Both the position numbers and the translations under genes were made by a program. The notes under the pieces are model-generated. The model saw only the letters and a list, made by a program, of their open reading frames with translations. It ran no database searches and was not told where the DNA came from. A stretch of 64,000 bases of DNA from Nautilus pompilius (Eukaryota; Mollusca; Cephalopoda; Nautilida; Nautilidae), in the NCBI GenBank assembly GCA_018389105.1, contig JACATO010000337.1:124001-188000 (forward strand), in the 5' to 3' direction. Shown piece after piece: positions 47,970 through 59,620 of the stretch. The number at the start of each line of letters is the position of its first letter. Position 1 is the first letter of the stretch.

Positions 47970-48201
47970 CTAATTCATGAGGCAACTCCTCACATATGAC
48001 AGCAAGTGAAACGCTGATCCCCACCAGAATGTGTTCAGTGAAAGCAGCTCCGATAGAAAGCCCGTCAATAAAGTTGTGCAGACCATCGCCAAATATTATC
48101 ATCCATGCCACTGTTGCTATTTCTCGTTTGCCATGTTTATCCACATAAGCCTTTGATTCTTGCACCTTGGAGCCATAACCATTGGCCTTAAATTCTGTAA
48201 G
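47970..48201 (-). CDS. SLC39A14/SLC39A8-like: ZIP transporter exon (TM4 and TM5 metal-binding motifs)
   Basis: Codes for 77 residues plus one base up to the donor TTAG|GTTAGT. It holds [20 protein letters not shown], then GLSIGAAF (TM4, with the HNFIDGL signature) and [19 protein letters not shown] (TM5). In the ZIP superfamily TM4 His/Asn/Asp and TM5 His/Glu residues line the metal path. Most LIV-1 members have HEXPHE at TM5, whereas ZIP8 and ZIP14 have EEXPHELGD, as here, which goes with Mn/Fe/Zn/Cd transport at the plasma membrane. I start at CTTACAGAA after TTTCTTTAAG because this keeps the phase with the upstream exon. The alternative acceptor TTACAG at 48194 would need an unseen extra exon. 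Confidence 0.93.
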
Positions 48202-48204
48202 CTT

Positions 48205-50040
48205 AAAGAAAGATTTAAAATAATGCTGATAACAACAAAAATCTATCTAGTTTGGGTATCATGTGTAGGCAGGGAAATCAATATAATTAAGGGATTTTAG
48301 TGTATGAATAGTCATCCATTCTTTCATCTACCTAAAGCTACAAGTCTAATGGACTACAATATATAACTTGACTTTAATATAATTATATATTGTAGCAACA
48401 AAGTTGTAAATGAATGGAATAAATTATCAGCAATAGGTATTAATATAGTGTAAACCAATTTTTAAAAAAATAAATTAATAAGCTTTTTCAAAATTTATTT
48501 TGCTGGCCGCCTTTGCATAAACCACAGTAGTAACTAAACAGAATAATTTTATTTAAGAGGGTATCAGAGAGGATAAATAGATTTCAAGATGATATTTATG
48601 CCTTGAGGACTGGGGAAGAAACAAATATACTTGTATACCTCCACCATTTTCCTTCAATATTAACCAAAATAAAAACAACACCGAAACAATATAATAACAC
48701 ATTCATGGTTATTAAAGTACGTTCCAAGCTTTGATTGTGCTTTTTGTACTCTCTCATACATGTGGAAATGGCTTTGAAAGAATAAAGCATGATATTATGA
48801 TCTGCACAGTATAAATCTTGGGTGTTGCTTATCCAAAGCTGCTGTTAGGTAAAAATATGGCATGAAGATGCTACAAAAAATCTCAGAGGAAGCAGAATCA
48901 GAATGGAAAATGCTTTCCATGCAGAGAAATAGGAAGGTTGGCATCAGTTAGTAATCAGCGTTTACAATGCTGCAGTTAATAGAGAAGATTGCCCTATAAA
49001 ATGACTCCCAGAAAAGACAGGGTAATTATTCATGAATAGTGCCACAACCCCTTTGCCATTAAGCTGAGAAACTGTTAAAGAACCAACAACAGAGTGTCCA
49101 GGAAACTGAATGATCATGGTTACCATGCTTGGAAATGACCTGTACATAGTCTGCTAATTCATATCTGTAGATGATCTTTGGATAACTGGTGAATATCTCT
49201 ATGCACATCTGCTGATTACTAGACCAATATTCAAGGGCAACAATATTTGACCTCACTGTTCAGCTGCAGTAGCACAATATCTACTTGGCAATGTAAATGA
49301 GGTTTTGCTTTGCTTGCTACGAGCAGGGAATTGAACCTAACAGAACATCTTTAGGATCAAACAGGGTTTAGTGTGAAAAAATCCATCCATTCAGAATATT
49401 GCCAAATTGGCTCAGATTTTGCGAAAGGTGTGGCAGAGAATACCACTGATAAAATGTGAGCAGCATGGTGGTATAAAAGGATCATCTATACAAGAAAAGG
49501 CTGCACTTGGTAATTACATTAAAATCATGGCTGAGCTTCCAGGACATTAAATGACATTTCCATTGTTAAATACTGAATCTAAAACCATGTGCATTAACAC
49601 TTCTTCTATGCCATCTCACAAAGTGCTGCACAATACCAGAGAATAAACAAATTTAACCATTTGACGTCCTAGTCCTTTCCAGAATATTGCTACTTCATTG
49701 CATTAAGTCAACTTTTAAGCAGAAATGTTATTTATATTGTACAGCAGTTCTACAAAAAATGCATTTTTTGAAAAACCCAGGTGTGCCTAACAGCTGTGAA
49801 GGTGCATATAAATAAATAGACTGGTTCACTATGAGTTGGGTTTAATTACTGCTAAAAAAAATATAACCAATTATGAAAAAAAAAAGTCATGAATAATTTC
49901 CATTTTATTTTCATAACTTTCTGTAGAAGAGTTGAATATTCAAGCAGAAGAGATATCAGGAGGCAATCCTTATGTTTTTATAAATGTAGCTGCACTGATC
50001 ATATAGTAGTTAATTATAACATAAGAATGTATGATTTAAA
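48205..50040. other. ZIP intron, AT-rich
   Basis: No ZIP exon is recognised. A plus-strand segment at about 49380-49520 loosely resembles the end of a Tc1 transposase but is too weak to annotate. Confidence 0.4.
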
Positions 50041-50049
50041 ATTATAAAT

Positions 50050-50310
50050 ATAGGGGTGGCAGGGTTAGTGTAGTAGGATACTCTATCACTCATGGTTCAG
50101 TTCCTGTTGGGCCCAGGACATGTCTAGCCATTAGCATGACTTCCCTCATTCAGTCCTGTTAATTTGAAAAGGTTCTTCCCAAGGTACAGTCATTGGGAGA
50201 GGGAGAGATTGGGCATTGTGACCATGAGTGGTTTGTACAAGAACCACCTCAGGCCATGCATCAACATTGACTCCATGGGTTTAGCTGCTATCTCGAGAAG
50301 TATTATGAAT
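50050..50310 (+). repeat. tRNA-derived SINE-like element
   Basis: An A-box-like GGTTAGTGTAGTAGG (from 50063) and a B-box GGTTCAGTTCC (50094-50104) about 30 bases apart fit a tRNA-derived head. The body that follows, to about 50310, does not show the repeat core seen at 23681, so it may be another subfamily or truncated. Confidence 0.5.
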
Positions 50311-50419
50311 ACAATTAAATTCCTCCATTTTTCATTGCTAAACAATGACTTTGTACTAAAGCTGAAAGTATCCTGTATCCACATATATATTTTTACATCA
50401 CTCTCAATAGCCTTAGTAT

Positions 50420-52540
50420 ATACACCTTTCCCCTGCTTTGCACAAGGGATGCATTCTTGGGAAAATGTATGAACAGTGAATTCATGCAAAGTGGACCTAA
50501 AAGTATATGAGGAAAAATAGGGATGCACTCTCAAAAACACAAAGCCTCCCCTTTTCAATCCTGCCACAAAAAAAAGTGTACCCATCAATTTTGTAGAGAC
50601 AATTTACATGGAAATGAGATGGTGCTGGATTAGCCTGGAGTAGGGAGTGAGTGGTGGTGGGTCAGGTATTCTCAATATGCTAGCAGGTATTTCTGAGTGG
50701 CTCAGTGTGCTAACTATTGTGAAGGAGACCTGGAAATGTTGGTGTAAGGTCAACTGTGCTGCTGCTTCTTACAGATTTTGTTGTAGCTAGCCAAGAGAGA
50801 AGTTAAACCCCTCCTAAACTGTTAGACTCTGCTTGAAATTTGAGTCTAAATTCACCGCTACTTGAGCCAGCTTGCCAGCTAATGGGAATGAGTTACCAAG
50901 ACCCTTTGTGGTTGTCTCATGCAATTCTCTTTCGCCTGTCCCTTATGTGTTATCTCCCCCGAAGTCCTCCTGATAAGACCTGAGAAGCTCCACAATGTCT
51001 GCCTCTCCTAAATCACTGAACTCTCCCCCTCTGACATTTTGGCCAAGCCTCACAATCTCGGCCACTTCAGAGGTTGGGCTTATGGATCCCATGAAGTTGT
51101 CGACATGCTTCTTCTGCAACTTGTTTCGAGCACCATTCATAGTGCTGGTCTGCATGTTGTCCCACACACTCTTGATGTTGTTAATGGCAGCATGCCGGAG
51201 GTTGTAGCTTTCCCAGAATTCACAACTGGGATAATGTCTGCCAGATAATAAATTTTAAAAGTTGATAGAGACACTGATCCATGGTCTGGATTAAGGCGTT
51301 GGTGCTGGGTGGCAGAAACATACTTCAGAATTAGGGTGGAGGTCAGGTAAGTTGACAGAATGCCCTGAGGCATTATTTATCAACAAGGACTGAAGTCTTG
51401 AAAGTAATGTTAGACTGAAGGCTTTTCCGCCTCACCAGAGAAAATGTTTATGTCATTTATCAAACAGTTTCGCAACTATCCAGGTCCTTTTATTTGATCT
51501 ACAGTGAACTGGTAGAGTGTGCTGATTAAGATCTTTTGAGGCTCGGTGATTCTGGAAGTGGTAGCCGCAAAACAGGAAAGTCAGCCTATCTTCAGAGCCT
51601 TGAAGCCTGAAGCAGACTTAGCTTTCTTGAACATGTATGTCCTTTTTTTAGGCACACACTTCCAAAACAAGCCAGTTTTATTAGCACTGAACACTTGATG
51701 TGGCAAGTAGCCCTCAGTTTCTATAAAAGCCTTCAAATTTTCTGAGAAGGTAGCAGCAGCTACGGTGTCAGCACTAGCAGATTCTTTTCTAACTTTGATG
51801 TTATGGAGATTTTGGTGGTTGCTGAACCTGTATAACCAGCCAGCCTTTACTTGCTTGAAAAGGCTCATCAGTTGATTTAATACCTTCCTTTTGCTCTAAG
51901 CTCTAATAAAGCTTTAATCACACAAGCTTAAAGGCATCTATTTCTGATTTTGATCTTCCACCCAGAATGCCAACATTTTTTTTCTTCCATTTTCTCAATC
52001 AAAGGATTTCTCCCTCATCGTCGTCTTCATAGCATTTAGTGATTCTGACTGAACCATAGCGTTTTAAGTTTTCTCTGTATTCTTCTTAATTGTGCATATG
52101 CTAGATCCGTTCATACTATACATGTGTCCAAGGGAGGTAGCAAACCCACCACTCTCAAGCTGTCTGACAATTCCAAGTTTCATTTTCAATGTCTACATTA
52201 CCGTTGGTTTCTTCCTGGGGATGTCATGATGCAAGAATATAATCTGGTAAGTATGTAAAAACAATAAATCCATGCAAATCACAATTGTGGTGTATGATTG
52301 GTATGAGAGACATAGGCAAAGTTGCAATGAGGCTCCGTGTGGGTCATGGGTCTCTACTTAGGGCAGCATGCCCCCCCTCTCCTGCCCACTGTCACCTCTC
52401 ACTCACTCACTCGAATTTGTGAGCACTTACCGTGCATGAATGAAAGCCACCCTGCATTTCTTGAAACTGGTGTTAAAACATACACAGGTAAAACCACGCA
52501 TTCTGAGCCCGTGCAAAGCAACGAAAAGATGTAATATAAT
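50420..52540 (-). mobile_element. Tigger (TIGD1-like) DNA transposon relic
   Basis: Terminal segments share the inverted 10-mer TGCTTTGCAC (50434-50443; complement at 52511-52520) with partly matching flanks. Minus-strand fragments follow a Tigger transposase in order: an HTH piece near 52150, GWLYRFSNHQNLHNIKV, ESASADTVAA, EGYLPHQVFSANKTGLFWK (compare EGY-P-QIFN-DETGLFWK) and ASGFKALK. Later come NPDHGSVSLSTFKIYYLA (compare QPMDQGVI-TFK-YYL), NNIKSVWDNM and a C-terminal stretch to GEADIVELL. The catalytic Asp of the NADET motif is replaced by Asn. Multiple frameshifts make it inactive. It sits in a ZIP intron in the same orientation as the gene. Confidence 0.85.
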
Positions 52541-52869
52541 ATAATGAATACATACTATGGATTCACAGTTTACTCTGACAGCATTTCAGGCAGCACCTAA
52601 AATCTGCAGCCCAGATTAATAGAACACTGAAATTTTACTTAAAATAATTAATGGGATGTATTTCATGCTTGAGCAGTAGAGGATGAAATGTTTCTGCAAC
52701 ATGAAATTCCTGACAACACTGGTCAATGAACAAAGAAAGTTTGTGGACACTGAAACATAAACGTCCTGCCTTTTGTGTCAACATCATTCAGATATCAAGA
52801 AAAAAAAATAAAAAAAATACAAAATTAAAAAGCAAAAAAAAAAAAACCAGCAAGACTCAGTCCTCTTAC
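52541..52869. other. ZIP intron end, A-rich
   Basis: An intronic stretch with A-rich runs (52800-52850) near the donor of the exon at 52870. Nothing else is seen. Confidence 0.5.
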
Positions 52870-53109
52870 CTGACAAGCACTACCATCCACACCCTCAATG
52901 TCTTCATCGTTGTTCCCAGAAATGGAATCGTCACTTTGAGTGTAATGTCCCATGGTGCATCCACTGGCAGATGTTGGTAAGGTGCCCGGGTTTTTCATCT
53001 TTGCTGTCTCCACATACACAGGTGTTTTTGATTTGATGGAACAAACAATGTTTGAAAAATCACTCTGGCTGTCTGTTTTTCTGGTCTTCGTCATCTTCCA
53101 ATTCTGTTC
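52870..53109 (-). CDS. SLC39A14/SLC39A8-like: ZIP transporter exon (cytoplasmic loop between TM3 and TM4)
   Basis: Acceptor TGTTTTACAG, phase 0 in and out, 80 codons: EQNWKMTKTRKTDSQSD... to ...DEDIEGVDGSACQ, donor CAG|GTAAGAGG. It is hydrophilic, Ser/Thr/acid-rich and has no membrane segment. In ZIP8/ZIP14 the TM3-TM4 loop is variable and often His-rich; this one has only a single His. Assignment rests on position, strand, phase continuity with the flanking TM3 and TM4 exons and clean splice sites, not on sequence similarity. Confidence 0.8.
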
Positions 53110-53111
53110 CT

Positions 53112-54755
53112 GTAAAACACAAGAAGCCTACTGTCATACAGACTTAGTTTTTAACGTAACATGACTGAAAAAGATACAAAGTAAGATATTTTCTCATTTA
53201 TTGGTCAATGCCTTATTAACTCCCCTTAATCAGCATGTCATTTCATCCCACCTGTCACTCAACAAGACATGAAGAGGACAATTTGAGAATAACTAGACCA
53301 AATTAAGATCTAGCTGATAATATTTAAAGTCATTCACCATACCTATGACAAAAACATTTGCATCTACAAAATCTTGGTTAGGTTCGACTAAACTTAATTA
53401 GATTTTTAAATATCTGCTAACTATCATAGACTTTCTGAGATAACAGATGCCCTTATACTGTGATTTTCTTCTTCATTTCATTCATTAATGGAGGAAAATG
53501 TTAAATTTTATTCTAGAACAATTTTTTTGCATATCAAAAAAATGATGTATGTAGTGAGTCAGGTGTGCATTTATTAGGCAGAGTAAATAGATAGTATTCA
53601 GAAAGTGCGATGCAAACACTCAGCTGAGGGTTAGTTCACAGTGTAACCAAGAACAGCCACTCTACACTGATGAGGGCCATGTAAAATTACTCATGTAACA
53701 ATGGATGAGTTGTTGAATATTCATAAGGTAAGAAACTTAAAAAAATTGTTTTTTCTATTTTGATTTTTTTTTTTTGAATAGCTTGTTTTTTTAACCCTTC
53801 TTGTGAATTAATGATTTTTTAAATATGTAAATGTGATATTACAGACTGGAATACAGCAGAATGCTTTGATCAGATCTAGTTGGGAGGGGACAAAAAAAAA
53901 GGAAAAGAAAGAGTGACAAGGTAGTAAATAAGTGATGTCAGATGTCTATCAGGTAGAGTGAGGAGGTTGTGCATTTATTAAGCACAATAAGAACAAATAT
54001 GGTTTTTAACTGTCAATTTCTGGTGAGGTTAGAAATAAAATATTTGTAGATCAAGTAGTCTACAGTTGAAGCCATCCACTTGACCGAACAGTTGCTCAGG
54101 CCTTTTTAACTCCAATTTAACAAAAAGCTTTTTCTTTCATTCTAAGAACTGACCAATGTTTACATATATGTAAAAATAATGGTCTGCCTCCAAAATTCAG
54201 GAGAAAACTGCAATTTATCTTGGCAGTCAAAAACTCCAAGCAACATTTCAGTTGGGGGCAGAAACATTTTTGTCTCCCTCCACCTTCCCCAAGCATCTTT
54301 TTTTATGCCATTAAATCATTTCTGTATTTATTTGGAAAGAGATATATTTGTATTAAGTGAAACAGAATTTTTATTTAATTTTTTTTTATTTTCGGTCAGT
54401 ATCTAATGCATAATAATAAATGCAATACTTATATCAGACATGACTGCCAAACAGATAGAGGGGGCTGGCGTAAGTAGTCATCTCAAATTTCAAACAAAAA
54501 GCTCGTTAATTATGATGGTGGTAGCAAAAAGATTTTTCTTGTTCTACCAGTAATGTAGTGGGAAATACCCAAACCATCGATCTAATTGCTTAGAGGACCC
54601 TGGCAGCTTAGCTGTAATTCAGCAGCCATAGAAAAAGGGGAAAGGGAAAGGAAAATAACTTGGAGGAGTTTTTAATGTTCAGTAACCAAAACATTAACTC
54701 TTAATCATCAAGACATGCTGTGAGGAGAGAGTTAAAAAAGAAAACATCATCCTCT
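53112..54755. other. ZIP intron
   Basis: AT-rich. No coding frame is recognised. Confidence 0.5.
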
Positions 54756-54757
54756 AC

Positions 54758-54886
54758 CTTTTTCCAACGCATGATTAACTTCATCACTCTTTCTATGAGA
54801 AAAAACAGGTAGATGCCACACATTATTGTTGTAGATTTCCACAGGTACTCCCTTTTTTCTCCTTGAGTTTTCAGCAGACCAAAGGC
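54758..54886 (-). CDS. SLC39A14/SLC39A8-like: ZIP transporter exon (TM3)
   Basis: Acceptor TTTTTTTTCAG, exactly 43 codons, donor AAAAAG|GTAGAGG. The correct frame reads AFGLLKTQGEKREYLWKS, then TTIMCGIYLFFLIERVMKLI and MRWKK. It continues the LIPE of the upstream exon to LIPEAFG, as in ZIP8/ZIP14 (LIPEAFGF), and GIYLFFLIERVMK matches GGFYLFFFTEKILK. The longest open frame over this stretch is a different one and is not the coding frame. Phase 0 on both sides. Confidence 0.93.
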
Positions 54887-54889
54887 CTG

Positions 54890-55684
54890 AAAAAAAATTT
54901 AAAAACAAATAAATAATACATTTAAAAAGAATTTTTTTTAAATAAAAATGTGAGGTTACCAAGAAATTGTGAAGCCCATAGTTTCTTTATCAATTTTGTT
55001 TAAATTAAAAAAAGGCGAGTGTTACCAAATTAAATTTACTAACAAAAAAAAAAAACTCAACTAAATATGCACATTATTCATGATCTAAAGTTTTCCAAAC
55101 AATAACTCTAATTAAATATCTTTTTTGTTGTTAGACTTCTTAAATTTATTGTGAAGACAGACATACCATAACTAAATTTTTTTAAAATAATTTACTTATA
55201 TTATATAATTAATTTTAAAGAAATTTCAATAAATTTAAACATTTAATACTTTTCAAACATGGATGGGTATTGCCATAGCTCTCCTGTCAAGAAGACCCAA
55301 AACAACAATGTGTGTGTCATAGATGTGCAGTGTTTGTATAGGTTCTAACATCAATACATTCTCAACACTAACTTAAAAAATGCTCAAAAACATCAGCCGG
55401 CAATATCCAAAATATTGATATGATGATATATAGATATTTTTATATGTACCTGATTAGTAACCATAGCAATAAAACAAAATTGAGAATAGTAATTATATAT
55501 GTTAAAGCTAGAGACTTACTGTTCCTTTTAATTTCTTTATTGTCTGATTTAAAATTAGTGTCATATTACAGAAAAAAGAATACCACAGTCATTGGGTCTT
55601 TGAAAAAAAATAGAAAGGCACCAACGTGATATTTATTTACAATTTTTTTCTGAAAGGGAATTGTGCTGAAATACATAATTTATG
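54890..55684. other. ZIP intron
   Basis: Very AT-rich. No feature is recognised. Confidence 0.5.
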
Positions 55685-55686
55685 TA

Positions 55687-56995
55687 CGAGGTCTGTCCAA
55701 AAAGAAACCGAACTTTTAAAACAGCACGCTAACCAGATGGCGCAGTGTGCTCTCGACTGCAGTGCTGTGTATCAGTGACCTTGACCTTCAGTCTAATAAT
55801 AGCCACATCACGCCATGTCAGTTAGTCATCAATCTACACACGCTAGAGTGAATGTATGTTTAGTGCACTTGGCAATTTGTTTCAAGTTGAACAATGAAGG
55901 ATCTTGAAGAGCAACGTGTTTGTGTGAAATCCTGTTTCAAATTGGGAAAAACTTTTATGGAGACTTTTCTAATGTTGCAACAGGCCTATGGGGAGGATTG
56001 TTTGAGCCGTATGCAATGTCAGGAGTGGTACCAGCATTTCAAATCGGGAAGAACATCCACTGAAGACAATCCCAAATCTGGATGACCTTCCACGACAAAG
56101 GACAACGATCACATTGAGAAAGTGCGTGCTGTGATCCGTGGAAATCATCGCCTGACAGTCCGTGAAGTTTCTGAAGTAGGCATCTGTAAAAGTTCGTGCC
56201 ACACGATTTTAAAAAATTGAACATGCATCATGTAGCTGCAAAATTTGTGCCGTGTCTGCTGACAGATGAACAAAAGAGAACCGAGACAGTCAGTCAGGAG
56301 CTCTTTGATTGTTCGAATGCTAATGAAAGCTTTCTGAAAATTGTCATAACAGGTGGCGAAATGTGGGTGTACGGTTACAATGTCAAAACAAAAAGGCAGT
56401 CATTGCAGTGGGTTGGATCATTGTCGCTGTGACCAAAAAAAGCCCATCAGAGTCGCTAAATGTGAAGGTGATGTTGATCGGCTTTTGATTGGAAGGGTGT
56501 CGTTCATCATGAGTTTGTTCCATGTGGTCAGACGATCAATAAAGAGTTTTACTTGGATGTCCTGAGGCGGTTGAGAGAGGCAGTGCGAAGGAGGCGGCCT
56601 GAGGCATGGAAAAACAAAACCTGGATGCTGCACCATGACAACGCACCTGCTCACACATCACTCCTTATCCGTGACTGTTTGGCAAAGCACGAGACGACTC
56701 TCGTCCCCCAGCTGCCCTACTCTACGGATTTGGCCCCTGTGGACTTTTTTGTTCCCAAAGTTGAAATCCAACCTGAAAAGTCACCGATTTCAGACGATAG
56801 AAGAGATAGAAGAAAGTTTGCTACTAGAACCGCACACTATCCCTGAAAACGCATTTCAAAACTGGAAAAAACGTTGGGAGCGGTGTATCAATAGTGGAGG
56901 GAACAATTTTGAAAGAGACAAGTCTGATTAAATTGTAAGCAAAGCAATAAAATTTGTTTTTTTAAAAAGTTCGGTTTCTTTTTGGACAGACCTCG
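55687..56995 (+). mobile_element. mariner element with perfect 31-bp inverted ends, inactive transposase
   Basis: The terminal inverted repeats start CGAGGTCTGTCCAAAAAGAA and are identical over 31 bases, with TA duplications at 55685-55686 and 56996-56997. The length is 1309 bp. The transposase starts at the ATG at 55893: KDLEEQRVCVKSCFKLGKTF, the HTH with CLSRMQCQEWYQHFKSGRTS, then VRAVIRGNHRLTVREVSE, AAKFVPCLLTDEQ, VITGGEMWVYGYN, FVPCGQTINKEFYLDVLRRL, LHHDNAPAHTS, PYSTDLAPVDFF. In the first catalytic motif (normally ITGDETWVY) Asp is replaced by Gly and Thr by Met. The second and third Asp remain (D34D mariner). A stop after NPKSG and several frameshifts break it further. It lies in a ZIP intron, opposite in strand. 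Confidence 0.95.
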
Positions 56996-56997
56996 TA

Positions 56998-57471
56998 TTA
57001 CCTCACAGCTCTTATTTCCAAATTAAACCTAGAACCAGTAATTAAAAAGTATCAAAATCAACATCAAGTGAACAGCCAATTTCCCATGACATCAGTGCAG
57101 GAAATACAGCCTACCTCCTGTACTTGTTAATTCTTGCAGATATGACAACAGCATACCTACTCTACACATTTCGGGTTATGAACTGTGATTTATGTTACTT
57201 TCTCCTTTCCCAACAGTTCAGTACAGTGCAGAACGTTATCCACATGTAACATGGAAATTATGATGAATTGTTTTTATACTTTAGTTTTTTCAATTTTACA
57301 TTTTTTTCTATAAGGAGGAAATAATTATAGTTACATTTTGTGATGAAAATTAACTTTGGAAAAATTATGCTAAAATAGAGATCGTTGGCCTCACTTCCAT
57401 CCTGCCCATCTATATATACTAAAGCTTTATAATATTAAAAAAGAGAAATATGTAAACCAAAGAATACACAC
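56998..57471. other. ZIP intron
   Basis: AT-rich intron between the mariner and the TM1-TM2 exon. Nothing else is seen. Confidence 0.5.
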
Positions 57472-57641
57472 CTCAGGGATAAGTACAAGCAATCCAGTTC
57501 CAGCTAGACTTCCAACAGCGAGAGCAACCAAGAAGAGCAATACCTTTTTGTACATCTGTGTTTTCATGATCGGCAGTACAATTATTCCCGCCAGGGAGCA
57601 GATGCTGATAAGGGTCACAAACAGGAAGCCATAGGCCCATG
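57472..57641 (-). CDS. SLC39A14/SLC39A8-like: ZIP transporter exon (TM1-TM2)
   Basis: Acceptor TCTACTTGCAG; the first two bases complete an Ala, and 56 codons follow to the donor GAG|GTGTGT. The product reads WAYGFLFVTLISICSLAGII, then VLPIMKTQMYKKVLLFLVAL and AVGSLAGTGLLVLIPE. Vertebrate ZIP8/ZIP14 have VWGYGFL-VTVISLCSLLG, then VPFMKK--YK-LL-Y-IALA-GTL and LIPE, so this is TM1, the short loop and TM2. Reading starts inside the membrane domain with no methionine at the front, consistent with an internal exon. Confidence 0.95.
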
Positions 57642-57644
57642 CTG

Positions 57645-59450
57645 CAAGTAGAAGTGAGGTGCAGACTTAAACAACATCAAGCGTTCTTTAACTTTCCTAA
57701 TATGAGGGTCTATTGTATCCTATGTGGTTATAAAACAAGAGATCAACAACTAAAGAAATGTGTAAAAAAAAAACAGGTAGAGGAATGCTGGGGCTGACAT
57801 TTTTGATATTTATTTGTGTGTCTGGATATTGGACAAGTTCACAACTCAACCATGTTGGCAGCTATGAGCATTCCAAGGACATGCTGCTGTGCACACTCAC
57901 AGAACAGCATGAGATTTCAGTGGGAAGATACCACCACATGACTAAAATGTCTCAAAGTTATCAGAATGTTTCTCTGTTAGAACTTCACCATTTTTAAATT
58001 AACAAACTAGACTCAACAATAGGTACATTTTTTTTTTACATAACAGATGGGGACTTTTAAGGTGGTTTTAAAAAAATAAACAGCAGTGTTTTTAGTCTTT
58101 TTACACTCTTGAAAATTCTCAATAACCACTTGACAAAATAATTATACTAAAACATGAAAAATGAAACAATGAGATAAATATTAATAAGGCAAAACATTAC
58201 TATTAAGAATGGCTGCTAGTTCTTATATCTTTATCTCTCTATATGACCAGTAGTCAGATACATTACTGTCAGTTTACACTTTTGGTTTTCATTATTGATA
58301 TAAAAAATATAGATGAAGCCGGTTTCTAGAGTTTCTGGGGTTTTTTCAAAATGTATTATTCTGCATATAGAAATGCTAATGGCAGCAATACTGAATATAG
58401 CTTGTTTACAATTTGTATATACAGATAGCTTTGTAATAGTGCCTTTCATTAATTGGTAAAACATTTGTGATAAGCGTACTGAGTCATAATCATAAAGTTT
58501 CCTCACCCAGAATATTTGTTACAAATGTAACTTTGTGTAAAAAAATTGGGTCTCAACCTCACAAAAGAGTGAACAAACATTCTGCAAAGTACATACAAAT
58601 ATATGACTAACATTCAATATGAATTCTTTTCCTTGCCATTCATGTTTGGCTTTATTATTTTTTCTCTGTCTCCAGCTTAATTACGACTTAACCCAAAAAA
58701 GAATCAACAAAGTCAACTCTGAAATAGGTCTGTATGTGTGTGTGTGTGTGTTTTGGAAATGTAAGATGGTGGTATTCCAATGACTGAAAAACACCTTAAG
58801 GCTCTTCAGAGATGTACAGATCAAGACTTTATTTCTGCTTGCTTGGTTAGTGGTCTCTCCTGTATTCTACACCATACGAGTTATAACTGAGAATTGGCTT
58901 GGTTGGTCAGACCAGTTACCAGGGAACCAGGTGGTGTTTCACTCCTGGGGGGAGGGGCACAGATTATTCCAAAAGAGGGAGACACTCAGGACCTCCCTTA
59001 TTGCATCCTGATTTTTATCTCTAAAATTAGTCAAGGTATCAATCATTTAGCCTAGGATTATCAAAGACAACAATATAAGATTTGGCATGCCACACATCAC
59101 ACATGTAAAACGACATCTTATCCAACATAACAACAAAAGAATTTATTTTATTTTGTAAAGAATCTTAAATAAACAAAGGAGCAATAAACATTATATGACA
59201 AATTTTTAAAATAAACAAATGGTGAGCTGGCTTTTTCTTTACCTTTAAGGGCTCAGTAGCTGAAAAAAAAAAATGAAAGTTAAATGCACAAAATTATCAT
59301 CACAAAGAGATAACAGATTGTAAAACCTGATAATATTTTTTTAAAAGGGGTTTTTCATGCAATGCGTCTGTACGTTCCCTGCTATGACTGAAAATCTAAT
59401 TGGTAGTTTCAGTCTGGAAACCAATTACCAAACAACAAATAATTTCCATA
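57645..59450. other. ZIP intron
   Basis: AT-rich. A GT microsatellite lies at 58733-58751 and a G run at about 58949. No other feature is seen. Confidence 0.5.
58733..58751. repeat. (GT)n microsatellite
   Basis: A GT run of about nine units. Confidence 0.85.
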
Positions 59451-59451
59451 C

Positions 59452-59620
59452 CTTCCATGCTCTTCTGAAGCTTTCTTTCTTTTTTGTCTTTGTGTCCATC
59501 TTTCCCACAAGCAAGCACCTGATAGAGGAGGGCTGGCGATAAGTCCCACAAGTCTTCCTTTGACAGAGATGCACTATTTGAAAGCAGGTACAAGTCCAGT
59601 AAGATGCTAATATTCAAGCA
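59452..59620 (-). CDS. SLC39A14/SLC39A8-like: ZIP transporter exon (end of N-terminal ectodomain)
   Basis: Acceptor CTATTTTACTTCAG, 56 codons plus one base, donor GAAG|GTATGG. The product reads CLNISILLDLYLLSNSASLS, then KEDLWDLSPALLYQVLACGK and a Lys-rich linker to KSMEA, which joins WAYGF of the next exon. ZIP14 has a Cys, a helix, then LQEFCPTILQQL---AC and a charged linker before VWGYG, so the two cysteines and the SPALLYQ/CPTILQQ segment match in order. The frame stays open upstream to a methionine at 59770 with a signal-peptide-like start (MFSSTRHSVVSLFLTVFLLS), but the pyrimidine tract just before 59620 argues for an acceptor. The rest of the ectodomain and the signal peptide are not identified. 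Confidence 0.85.

Noticed and set aside
49380-49520. Plus-strand piece resembling the end of a Tc1 transposase (NIAKLAQILRKVWQRIP)
   Set aside because: Only a loose match over 40 residues with stops on both sides and no catalytic motif; too weak to annotate.
50164-50588. Overlapping frames of 102 (plus) and 132 (minus) codons
   Set aside because: They overlie the SINE-like element and the Tigger end; no protein family is recognised.
57758-57997. 79-codon plus frame opposite the ZIP intron
   Set aside because: No domain, begins in an A run and lies in intron; a chance frame.
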